From Persephonella sp. IF05-L8 (lineage in GTDB: Bacteria; Aquificota; Aquificia; Aquificales; Hydrogenothermaceae): a stretch of DNA of 64,000 nt. This document shows, in pieces, positions 33,556 through 41,105 of the stretch. The notes beneath the pieces are model-generated. The model saw nothing but the letters and a program-made list of their open reading frames with translations, did no database searches and had not been told where the DNA came from. The stretch's first letter is position 1; the number at the start of each line of letters is the position of its first letter. Both the position numbers and the translations under genes were made by a program. The DNA lies in the NCBI RefSeq assembly GCF_000703045.1, contig NZ_JNLJ01000005.1:163023-227022 (forward strand). Direction: 5' to 3'.

Positions 33556-34338
33556 TTAAACCTCAAATATTGCTATTACAGGTGCGTGGTCTGATGGTTT
33601 TGGTGTTCTTCTTCTCCTTGGCCATAAATCAACATATACATCTTTCAGGTGTGGGATTAACGGTTTTGTGGCAAGAATGTAATCTATTCTCATTCCTTCA
33701 TTTTTCCAAATAGCACCACCTATATAATCCCACCATGTAAACTGCTGTTTGTCCGGATACAGATATCTGAAAGTATCAACAAAACCAAAATCAAGGATAT
33801 TTTTGAAGGCTTCCCTTTCTTCTGGCATTGTGCCGATGCTGTCAGCAAGAAGCTCCGGGTCGTAAACATCTATATCTTCAATGGCAATATTAAAATCCCC
33901 AAGTGCTATTATCTTATCCTCAGGTGAAAAGTTTTCGTCCAAAAACTGCCTGAACCTTTTATACCAGTCCAGTTTGTAGTAGTATTTATCTCCGCCTCTT
34001 AAATCTCCGTGGGGAGCATACACATTTATGACCCAGATATCTCCTATCTTTGTGGATAAAATTCTTTTCTGCTGGTCAAAGTATTCATCCCTAAGACCTT
34101 TTTTGACTTCTACAAAATCTTTTCTTGAGAGTGTTGCAACACCGTTATATCCTTTCTGTCCATAGACTACAGCCTTGTATCCAAGCTGTTCAAAATCTTT
34201 ATAAGGGAATTTATCATCTTCTACTTTTATCTCCTGAAAACAGAGAATATCTATATCCTTTTCCTTTTCTGTAAGCCAGCGTATTATAAGGTCTTTTCTT
34301 GTTCGTATAGAATTTACATTAAAAGTGCATACTTTCAT
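33556..34338 (-). CDS. xth: Exodeoxyribonuclease III (AP endonuclease)
   Basis: The enzyme cuts DNA at abasic sites and degrades 3' ends in base-excision repair. The 260 residues match the family: KVCTFNVNSIRTR at the start (metal-site Asn), ILCFQEIKVED (metal Glu), YAPHGD, LGDFNIAIEDIDVYDP (catalytic Asp/Asn), and SDHAPVIAIF at the end with the Asp-His pair. WWDYIGGAIWKNEGMRIDYI is the conserved substrate-binding region. It is in a run with the ytfJ-like and nucleotidyltransferase genes upstream and the helical protein downstream. Confidence 0.95.
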   Translation of the reverse strand: MKVCTFNVNSIRTRKDLIIRWLTEKEKDIDILCFQEIKVEDDKFPYKDFEQLGYKAVVYGQKGYNGVATLSRKDFVEVKKGLRDEYFDQQKRILSTKIGDIWVINVYAPHGDLRGGDKYYYKLDWYKRFRQFLDENFSPEDKIIALGDFNIAIEDIDVYDPELLADSIGTMPEEREAFKNILDFGFVDTFRYLYPDKQQFTWWDYIGGAIWKNEGMRIDYILATKPLIPHLKDVYVDLWPRRRRTPKPSDHAPVIAIFEV

Positions 34339-34393
34339 AATTATCCCCTATTTTTATTTTATGTCTGGAATAAAAAGTAATAACTGAAATAAA

Positions 34394-34888
34394 TCATAAA
34401 TTTTGATTTATAAGCTGGATGACCTTCTGGGTATCTTCTGGGGTTAGTTTTCCTGATTTGTAGAATAACAATCTGCCATTTTTATCAAAGAGCAGCACAT
34501 TGTAATCCTCATCCTTTAAACCCCATTTTTTGACAAAAACTTTCTGGTAATCTTTCACATAGATGGTATGGGGATATTTTTTCTGCTTTTTCTTCAGAAT
34601 ACTTTCCAGCACAAAGTTTGGAAGCCATGTTGCTTTCATATTTATGATTGCAATTGAACCAAATTTTGAGTGGTCAAAATGCTGTTTTTTTAATGCTTCG
34701 GTAAAATCCTCATTTAACTCTCTTTTATCAGGGTCAACGTATAAAACCAGGTAAACCTTTCCTTTTATCATTTCTGTGGAAAATGGTTTTCCATCAATTG
34801 TGCCTCCTATTTTTCCGTCCAGATGGACAACAGGGGGAACCTGTCCAATAGAAAGGATTACAGCAGCAATTACACTCAGGAAAATCAT
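34394..34888 (-). CDS. YtfJ-family periplasmic thioredoxin-fold protein
   Basis: A 164-residue exported protein with an N-terminal signal peptide (about 1-15). GKVYLVLYVDPDKRELNEDF, the KKYPHTIYVKDYQKVFVKKW segment and VLLFDKNGRLLFYKSGKLTP align in pattern with E. coli YtfJ, a thioredoxin-like protein without the CXXC pair. No redox Cys pair is visible here either. Function is unknown. Its ATG overlaps the stop of the upstream nucleotidyltransferase gene (ATGA). Confidence 0.75.
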   Translation of the reverse strand: MIFLSVIAAVILSIGQVPPVVHLDGKIGGTIDGKPFSTEMIKGKVYLVLYVDPDKRELNEDFTEALKKQHFDHSKFGSIAIINMKATWLPNFVLESILKKKQKKYPHTIYVKDYQKVFVKKWGLKDEDYNVLLFDKNGRLLFYKSGKLTPEDTQKVIQLINQNL

Positions 34889-37488
34889 TTTATCTCCTCT
34901 CTGTATTTTGATTTTATATATTCAATGGCTTCTTTTTTTGTTTTTATCTCATCATCAAGATATTTTTTGAATACATCGTCAATTATGACTTTGTATATAG
35001 GAGATGGTTTAATACCAAGCTCCTGCAGGTCTTTCCCTGATATGAGGAGTTTTTTCTCTTCTTCTTTTTTCAGGATTTTTATAATTCTTTCTGAAAGTTC
35101 AATATCGCTGCTGGCACATATAAAGACAAGTAAATCTTTGCTGATAAATTTTATTTTTTTGTAAAGTTCAGAATTTTTCTCAGGAATTTTTCTGAATTTG
35201 TCTTTTACATCAAAATATTCCTCAAAGAATTTTTTACTTTTTTCAAAATGGTATTTTTCAAGAAATTTGTAAGAAATCTCAAAAGGCAGATGGTATAAAA
35301 GAGAAAGGAGATAGTTGGAAATTCTATCTATTTTAATATCAAGAAACATCTCAAAAGAGATAATTGTATCCCTAACTCTACTGATTATTTCTTCCCTTTT
35401 TTCATCCATATAAAATTCAGGAATAAGACTATGGAGAACTTTGTATCTGTTCATTAGCATAAGAATATCAACCACTTTTTCCTCGTTGAAAGTATAGGTA
35501 AATTCAAGATTTACTCTGCCTGTTGGAGCAAATTCAAGCATATTCTCATCAACAGCCAATTTAAGCAGTTTTTCTGTATGTTTACCAAGTTTAAAGCTAA
35601 GCCTTCCGGCAAATCTAAGGGCTCTGAGTATCCTGATAGGGTCCTCAACGAAACTTAGCTGGTGTAGAATTCTGATTACTTTGTCTTTTATATCCTTTAT
35701 GCCATTGAAATAATCTATCAGTGTTCCAAAACGGCCTTCTGTGATTTCTATTGCAAGGGTGTTTATGGTGAAATCTCTGCGATAAAGGTCTTCTTTTATG
35801 GTTGCTTTTTCTACCTTTGGGTATGCTCCCGGATGAGTGTAAATTTCTTTTCTGGCTGTTGCTAAATCTATTTTCTGGCCATTTTTCAGGGTTATCTGGG
35901 CTGTCATAAATTCTTCAAAGGTATGTACAGGTAGTTTTTCCCTTTTAGCATACTCTCTGGCAAGATGTATTGCATCTCCTTCAACAATCAGGTCTATATC
36001 AAGGCTTTTTTTACCTAAGATAATATCCCTGACTATTCCTCCTACCAGATATGTGTTATAGCCAAGTTGTTTTGATATTTTTCCTATTTTTTCAAGATGG
36101 GAGATTATATCTTCAGGTAGATAATTTATCAGGCGGTTTTCATAATTAAGATAGCGGGGTTTAATTCTTTCCCGTGATATAAAAATGTCCTTTTCTGTGT
36201 CAAAAACCTGCCCGTGCAAAATCTTGATTATATAGGTTCTGTTTATTATTCCAACAGGCTTACCCTTTTTTAAAACTGGAAAGTATTCCTGAGATGAGTT
36301 TATGATTTGTTTTTCTGCTTCAACAAGAGTTGTTTCAGGCTCAAATGTGATTACACTATCAATGATAAAATTTTCTACTTTTGCTTCTGATAGGCCATGC
36401 TTGAGGCTTTCCTTTAAAACCTTTGTTATCACTATTCCTTCAAATTTTCCGTTTTTATTTACAACAAAAAGCACAGGTGCTTTATCAAGAAGGTCTTTAA
36501 TCTGAGAAAGCTTTTGGTTTTTATTCACTGTGATTATCTGGTCTGACATGAACTCTTTTATTTTTCTGTTTTTATGGGTTTCTCCGATAAGCACCATTTC
36601 TATATAATTTTTTATCTCCTGAACAGTCAAACCCTTTACCGTGGCACTGGCAGCTGTATAATGCCCCCCTCCACCTAAAAAGGACATTATCTTTCCTACA
36701 TCTATTTCAGGAGTTTTTGAACGGGCAATTATACTAATTTTTGTTTTTTCTGCAATCAGAATAAAAAAGGCATCTGCTTCCTGCAACGGTTTTATCATGT
36801 GAAGATGAGAAGATATATCAGGTATATACTGGCTGCTGTAAGCTGTGGAAAATATGATTTTTTTGTCTTTAAGATAAAAGTTTTGAATATTATCAACTAT
36901 CTGGTGGATTATTTCTATCTCCTGAATATCTATTTTTTCCTCAATTATATTTTTTATTAAATTCAGGTCAGCACCTTTTGATATCAGGTAAGATGCTGCC
37001 CTTAAATCCTGTGGAGTTGTTATCTCATAAAGGAAACTGCCTGTATCTTCATATATACCAAGGGCAAGTATTGTTGCTTGGTCAGGGGATACAGGGATTT
37101 TCTGTCGCTTTATTTTATTTACCACTATTGTGGCTGCTGCACCTGTTTTTTTTATATGTTTTTCTATTTTGTTAGGGAGCTTTATTCTTACAGGATGATG
37201 GTCAAAGATAACTATCTTAGTTTCTGGGGATACATACTCATTTAGCTCTTTTAGGGCTTTTCTGTAGTTATTGGTATCTGCAAGGAAAAGGGTATTAATC
37301 TGGGATAATTCTTCTTTTTTTATCAGCCTGTTTTCAAATAGTTTTTCAAAATGTTTTAAAACCAGTCTAACCCCGGGGGACAAAGCCCCAGGAAGCAAAA
37401 TTTTTGCCTCAGGGTATAAAAGTGTTATACCATAAGCCGTTGAAAGTGCATCAAGGTCTGCACCCTCAGTTAAAAAAACTACTTGCAA
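34885..37488 (-). CDS. DHH-CBS-tRNA nucleotidyltransferase fusion (CCA- or A-adding enzyme)
   Basis: An 867-residue fusion. Residues 1-300 form a DHH/DHHA1 phosphoesterase-like domain (VIFDHHPV, SFLGGGGHYTAAS). A CBS pair (about 305-420) follows, then a class II nucleotidyltransferase head (about 460-600). The head has YLVGGIVRDIILGKKSLDID with the D-x-D metal site, RRDFTINTLA, and EDPIRILRALRFAGRLSFKL. A helical tail ends the protein. In Aquifex a similar fusion adds only the terminal A, with a second enzyme adding CC. That division is likely but not provable here. The start is TTG 37488 with a strong AAGGAGGG. Confidence 0.9.
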   Translation of the reverse strand: MQVVFLTEGADLDALSTAYGITLLYPEAKILLPGALSPGVRLVLKHFEKLFENRLIKKEELSQINTLFLADTNNYRKALKELNEYVSPETKIVIFDHHPVRIKLPNKIEKHIKKTGAAATIVVNKIKRQKIPVSPDQATILALGIYEDTGSFLYEITTPQDLRAASYLISKGADLNLIKNIIEEKIDIQEIEIIHQIVDNIQNFYLKDKKIIFSTAYSSQYIPDISSHLHMIKPLQEADAFFILIAEKTKISIIARSKTPEIDVGKIMSFLGGGGHYTAASATVKGLTVQEIKNYIEMVLIGETHKNRKIKEFMSDQIITVNKNQKLSQIKDLLDKAPVLFVVNKNGKFEGIVITKVLKESLKHGLSEAKVENFIIDSVITFEPETTLVEAEKQIINSSQEYFPVLKKGKPVGIINRTYIIKILHGQVFDTEKDIFISRERIKPRYLNYENRLINYLPEDIISHLEKIGKISKQLGYNTYLVGGIVRDIILGKKSLDIDLIVEGDAIHLAREYAKREKLPVHTFEEFMTAQITLKNGQKIDLATARKEIYTHPGAYPKVEKATIKEDLYRRDFTINTLAIEITEGRFGTLIDYFNGIKDIKDKVIRILHQLSFVEDPIRILRALRFAGRLSFKLGKHTEKLLKLAVDENMLEFAPTGRVNLEFTYTFNEEKVVDILMLMNRYKVLHSLIPEFYMDEKREEIISRVRDTIISFEMFLDIKIDRISNYLLSLLYHLPFEISYKFLEKYHFEKSKKFFEEYFDVKDKFRKIPEKNSELYKKIKFISKDLLVFICASSDIELSERIIKILKKEEEKKLLISGKDLQELGIKPSPIYKVIIDDVFKKYLDDEIKTKKEAIEYIKSKYREEIK

Positions 37489-37511
37489 AAGACCCTCCTT
37501 TTGCTTATAAT
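37483..37511 (+). promoter_or_regulatory. Promoter of tRNA-Leu(GAG)
   Basis: TTGCAA (37483-37488), exactly 17 bases, then a perfect TATAAT (37506-37511), 13 bases before the tRNA. The -35 box overlaps the TTG start codon and neighbouring codon of the nucleotidyltransferase gene on the other strand, and the spacer carries that gene's ribosome binding site. Confidence 0.75.
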
Positions 37512-37524
37512 ATTATCCTCAATT

Positions 37525-37612
37525 GCCCAGGTGGCGGAATTGGCAGACGCGCTGTCTTGAGGGGACAGTGCCCTTAACGGGCGTGCGGGTTCGACTCCCG
37601 CCCTGGGCACCA
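37525..37612 (+). tRNA. tRNA-Leu, anticodon GAG
   Basis: The acceptor stem GCCCAGG pairs with CCTGGGC, and the 3' CCA is encoded. The anticodon arm CTGTC-TTGAGGG-GACAG gives anticodon GAG, reading CUC and CUU. A long variable arm (GCCCTTAACGGGC region) marks a class II tRNA, and GGTTCGACTCC is the T arm. The only RNA gene found in the window. It is on the plus strand between two minus-strand genes, and ends one base before the stop codon of pmbA. Confidence 0.97.
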
Positions 37613-37613
37613 T

Positions 37614-38930
37614 TTAATCTCCTCCAATATTTATTCTGGAAACAAATACTGAAGGACTTCCAAATCTCCCGTAAAATTTAAGGTCATTACCTATCTGGAC
37701 TATATCTCTAAGTAGCTCAAAAAAGTTACCTGATATGGTTATTCCACTTACCGGATATTCGTATCCGTCCTGAGTAAGCAGTCCTGTTGCTCCTACAGAA
37801 AAATCACCTGTAACAGGATTTGCTGTATGAAGCCCCATCATTTCTATTACTTTGAAGTATTTTCCTTCCGGTTTTACAGGTTGATTGCCATTTTCTATAT
37901 AGAAGTTTGATGGCTGAACTGAGGGGGTATCTTTAAAAGAGCTTCTAAATCCGTTTCCTGTTGGAGAAGATGAGGCTTTATTTGCTGTATATATACTATG
38001 GAGGAATGTCTGGAATACTCCATTTTTGATTATCTCTGTGTTTTGAGTTGAAGTTCCTTCATCATCGTATTTTCTGGAACCTGTTTTTCTATTAAGTAAA
38101 CCGCTGTCTATTAATGTTAAAAAATCAGGTGCTATTTGCTCCTGTAGTTTGTCTTTAAGATATGTTTTTTCTGTTATGAGACTTTCTCCTGAAAATACAG
38201 GGAAAAAGGCTTCCAAAATCTGTGTAAACGCATAAGGGGGAAATAAAGCAGGTATTACCTGTGATGAAATAGGTTTAGCTCCCAATAGGGAAACAGCATT
38301 ATGAACTATTTCTTCTGAAGTTTTGTTTATATCTAAATCAGCCAAAAATCTGGAAGATTTAAATCCCCATGCAATCTGACTGTCTTTTTTTCCTGTTGCT
38401 ATGGCTGCTGCCATAATTGTGTAGTTTGTGGATTTTTCGGAGATTTCCACCCCATTACTGTTTATCAGGGTGTATTCGGATATTTTTTCAATAAAACTGC
38501 AATTTCTAATATTGGTTATTCTGCTATCCTTTGACCTTATTTTGTCCTCAAATTCCAGTGCAATCTGTGATTTTTCAATATCGGTCAGATTTTCTGCAGA
38601 GTATTTATCGTATATTTTCAGATTTACAGGATTATCTGTAAGGGTTGAAAACTGGATATAAGGGTCATCTTCAGATATTTCAAGGGATTGGATGGCTTTT
38701 TGCAATGCTTTATTAATTTTTTCTTCTGTTGGGTTAGATACATAAAAAAATCCGATTTTTTCTCCTTTTTTAATTCTAACACCTACCCCTGTTTCTTTTG
38801 ATTTGGTCAGGCTTTCTATAGCCAGATTGCTGGAAATAGATTTTAGAGTTTGAATTGAGGATATATATATCTCCCACTGATAACCTGATAAAAGGTCTGA
38901 AATTGAGGATATAATTTTATCTCTCTCCAT
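37614..38930 (-). CDS. pmbA: TldE/PmbA-family metalloprotease component
   Basis: A 438-residue protein of the TldD/PmbA family, which with TldD forms a protease that processes antibiotic peptides and unfolded peptides. The N-terminal ferredoxin-like part includes GVGVRIKKGEKIGFFYVS. The C-terminal half has DDEGTSTQ, SSPTGNGFRSS and the family end motif SVGATGLLTQDGYEYPVSGI. As is usual for TldE, the HEXXXH motif of TldD is absent, so activity would require a TldD encoded elsewhere. It overlaps the thioesterase gene by 14 bases and ends one base from the tRNA. Confidence 0.88.
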   Translation of the reverse strand: MERDKIISSISDLLSGYQWEIYISSIQTLKSISSNLAIESLTKSKETGVGVRIKKGEKIGFFYVSNPTEEKINKALQKAIQSLEISEDDPYIQFSTLTDNPVNLKIYDKYSAENLTDIEKSQIALEFEDKIRSKDSRITNIRNCSFIEKISEYTLINSNGVEISEKSTNYTIMAAAIATGKKDSQIAWGFKSSRFLADLDINKTSEEIVHNAVSLLGAKPISSQVIPALFPPYAFTQILEAFFPVFSGESLITEKTYLKDKLQEQIAPDFLTLIDSGLLNRKTGSRKYDDEGTSTQNTEIIKNGVFQTFLHSIYTANKASSSPTGNGFRSSFKDTPSVQPSNFYIENGNQPVKPEGKYFKVIEMMGLHTANPVTGDFSVGATGLLTQDGYEYPVSGITISGNFFELLRDIVQIGNDLKFYGRFGSPSVFVSRINIGGD

Positions 38931-39315
38931 AGCCTTTTCTCAGCACCTCTGGAACAGAAACTAATTTTCTGGAAAATCTGTCTATACAAGCATGTTTTGT
39001 CTTTCCCGTTGCAATCTGGGTCTTGTTTACTGTTATAACATAATCAAAATCAAAGAAAAATCTGTCCATATGTGAAATCCAGAACTCTATATTAAAAATA
39101 TCCCCATATTTTAATGGGTTTTTGTATTTAACAGAAAGCTCAACAAGAACTACATCTATATTCAGTTCTTCTCTTACTTTGTGATAGGGGTAGCCTATTT
39201 TTTCTAAAAAATATCCCCTTGCCTCTTCAAAATAACGGGGATAGTTTGAGTGGTGAACCACCCCCTGTGCGTCTGTTTCATAAAAATGAACCTTTCGGCT
39301 GTAGTTTAGTTTCAT
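38917..39315 (-). CDS. Acyl-CoA thioesterase, YbgC/4HBT hot-dog family
   Basis: A 132-residue hot-dog-fold hydrolase. FYETDAQGVVHHSNYPRYFE contains the catalytic Asp (about residue 15) and conserved H/N-Y of 4-hydroxybenzoyl-CoA-type thioesterases. LVELSVKYKNPLKYGD is the second conserved strand. It hydrolyses acyl-CoA or acyl-carrier-protein thioesters. YbgC is often linked with the Tol-Pal system, but no tol genes are present here. It overlaps the acidic upstream gene by four bases (ATGA) and pmbA by 14. Confidence 0.87.
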   Translation of the reverse strand: MKLNYSRKVHFYETDAQGVVHHSNYPRYFEEARGYFLEKIGYPYHKVREELNIDVVLVELSVKYKNPLKYGDIFNIEFWISHMDRFFFDFDYVITVNKTQIATGKTKHACIDRFSRKLVSVPEVLRKGYGER

Positions 39316-39725
39316 TCTTCCTCAATCTCTTCACTCACAGCTTCCCACATTCTCATTGCACCTGCTATGTAGCCTTTCAGGAAGCCATCTATCTCAACGG
39401 TTATGGAAATCAAATCTGAAGTATCTCCATGGTCAAGGTCAAACTGGGTAAGGAGAACTACAGATATTACTCCTTTTTCTGATAGAGCTTCCCATGCTTC
39501 TCCGTAAGGGAAAGCCATGGCAATCTGGCCTTTGTCTTTGAGGAGAGTTACCATAAGGTATGGTTCGTGTTCTTCCTCATCATAATCAACATCAATATCA
39601 ACTTCCCAGCATGTTTCTTTGTTTTCTATCATCTCTTTCAGGTATTCATCAGGTTCAACTATTGCAATTATCTCTCCTTCTTCGGACATCCTTACATCAT
39701 AAGGATGAAAAACAAGCTCCTCCAC
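39312..39725 (-). CDS. Unidentified acidic protein
   Basis: A 137-residue strongly acidic cytoplasmic protein with no recognised family. The middle has an aspartate/glutamate-rich stretch, CWEVDIDVDYDEEEHEP, and the tail ends EAVSEEIEEE. Predicted beta strands alternate in the first 100 residues, followed by a helix (GFLKGYIAGAMRMWEAVS). The start is GTG 39725 with GGAGGA six bases upstream. It lies three bases behind the phosphohexomutase gene and overlaps the thioesterase gene, so it is part of a tight operon. No function can be given. Confidence 0.75.
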   Translation of the reverse strand: MEELVFHPYDVRMSEEGEIIAIVEPDEYLKEMIENKETCWEVDIDVDYDEEEHEPYLMVTLLKDKGQIAMAFPYGEAWEALSEKGVISVVLLTQFDLDHGDTSDLISITVEIDGFLKGYIAGAMRMWEAVSEEIEEE

Positions 39726-39728
39726 GGT

Positions 39729-41105
39729 TTATCCTCCAATCAGTTTTTTACTTTCTTCTAATATCATATCAACTTCTGATTTTTCTGGCATCTCAACATA
39801 AATTCTAAGGACAGGTTCTGTTCCGGAGGCTCTGAATAACACCCAGCCATCATTTTCAAAAATAAGCTTAACTCCATCTGTAAGGTCTGTTTCTTTTACT
39901 TTAAATCCTGCTATTTCTTTTAGGGGTTCTTTTTTCAGCTTTTCAACAAGAATTCTTCCCTGGTCTCCTTCTACTTTCAGGTCCAGTCTTTTGTAATAGG
40001 CTGTTCCAAATTCTGAGAATAAATCTTCTACAAGCTGTGTAAGGGATTTTCCGTGGAGATGTATCATTTCCAAAATCATAAGACCTGATAATAATCCATC
40101 CCTTTCAGGAATATGAAAACCAAAGCCATATCCTCCTGACTCTTCACCACCAAAGGCTATTTTTTCCTTCAGGAATAAGTCTGCAATATATTTGAAACCT
40201 ACAGGTGTTTTGTATAACTTTCTTCCTTCTTTTTTAGCAATTCTATCAACCAGATATGTTGTTGATACTGTTTTCGCTATTGCTCCTTCTGTCTTTTTAT
40301 TTCTTATTGTGTGGAGAAGTAAAAGGGCAAATACGATTTGTGTGCTTATGAATTCTCCTGCTTCATCTACTACGCCAACCCTGTCCCCATCTCCATCATT
40401 CGCAATACCTGCTACTGCTTCTTCAGCAACAGTTTTCCCCCTTAAAAGAGGTAGATTTTTTTCCACAGGTTCAGGATGTTTAAAACCGAAAAATGCATCT
40501 CTAAAATGGTTTATTTCGATAACATCAATTAGAGTGTCTTCAAGTATTCTGTTTAGCAGTCCTATTGTTGCACCGTGCATCGGGTCGTGGATTACTTTTT
40601 CAGGTTTTTGATTAAAAACCCCTGGGGTAAGATATTTCTTTAATGTTTTTATGTAATGGCTATTAAAATCCATTTCCTCCCATTTGGTAGTGCCAGTTTT
40701 GGGAGATGTATTACCTAATTTTTTCTCAACATTGCCAATAATCTCTGGGGTTGCGGGGCCTCCGTATCCACCTTTTATTTTATAGCCGTTGTATTCATAG
40801 GTATTATGGGAGGCTGTTATCATTACTCCTTCATCTGCATCAAAATCCCTTGCTGCCAGTGAAAGGGCAGGGGTAGAGCAAAAAGTGGAGGATAGTATTA
40901 CTTCAAATCCGTTTGATGAAAATACTTCGGCAACTGCTGCAGCAAAATTTTCTGACATAAATCTGGTGTCGTATCCTACTACTACTTTTTTTCCGTTTTT
41001 TTCTTTGAGATGGTCTGCATGTGCTTGTGCTACTTTTAGAAGGTTATCAAATGTAAAATCCTTCGCTATGACTGCTCTCCATCCATCTGTTCCAAATTTA
41101 ATCAT
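39729..41105 (-). CDS. Phosphoglucomutase/phosphomannomutase family enzyme
   Basis: This enzyme moves a phosphate between C1 and C6 of hexoses through a phosphoserine intermediate. The 458 residues show the four-domain alpha-D-phosphohexomutase order: FGTDGWRAVI; the phosphoserine loop MITASHNTYEYNGYKI; the metal loop NDGDGDRVGVVDEAG; the sugar-binding GGEESGGYGFG; and the phosphate-binding FRASGTEPVLRIY. It could feed glycogen, lipopolysaccharide or exopolysaccharide synthesis. Glucose versus mannose preference is not clear. Its start directly abuts the stop of the GGDEF-EAL gene upstream. Confidence 0.93.
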   Translation of the reverse strand: MIKFGTDGWRAVIAKDFTFDNLLKVAQAHADHLKEKNGKKVVVGYDTRFMSENFAAAVAEVFSSNGFEVILSSTFCSTPALSLAARDFDADEGVMITASHNTYEYNGYKIKGGYGGPATPEIIGNVEKKLGNTSPKTGTTKWEEMDFNSHYIKTLKKYLTPGVFNQKPEKVIHDPMHGATIGLLNRILEDTLIDVIEINHFRDAFFGFKHPEPVEKNLPLLRGKTVAEEAVAGIANDGDGDRVGVVDEAGEFISTQIVFALLLLHTIRNKKTEGAIAKTVSTTYLVDRIAKKEGRKLYKTPVGFKYIADLFLKEKIAFGGEESGGYGFGFHIPERDGLLSGLMILEMIHLHGKSLTQLVEDLFSEFGTAYYKRLDLKVEGDQGRILVEKLKKEPLKEIAGFKVKETDLTDGVKLIFENDGWVLFRASGTEPVLRIYVEMPEKSEVDMILEESKKLIGG

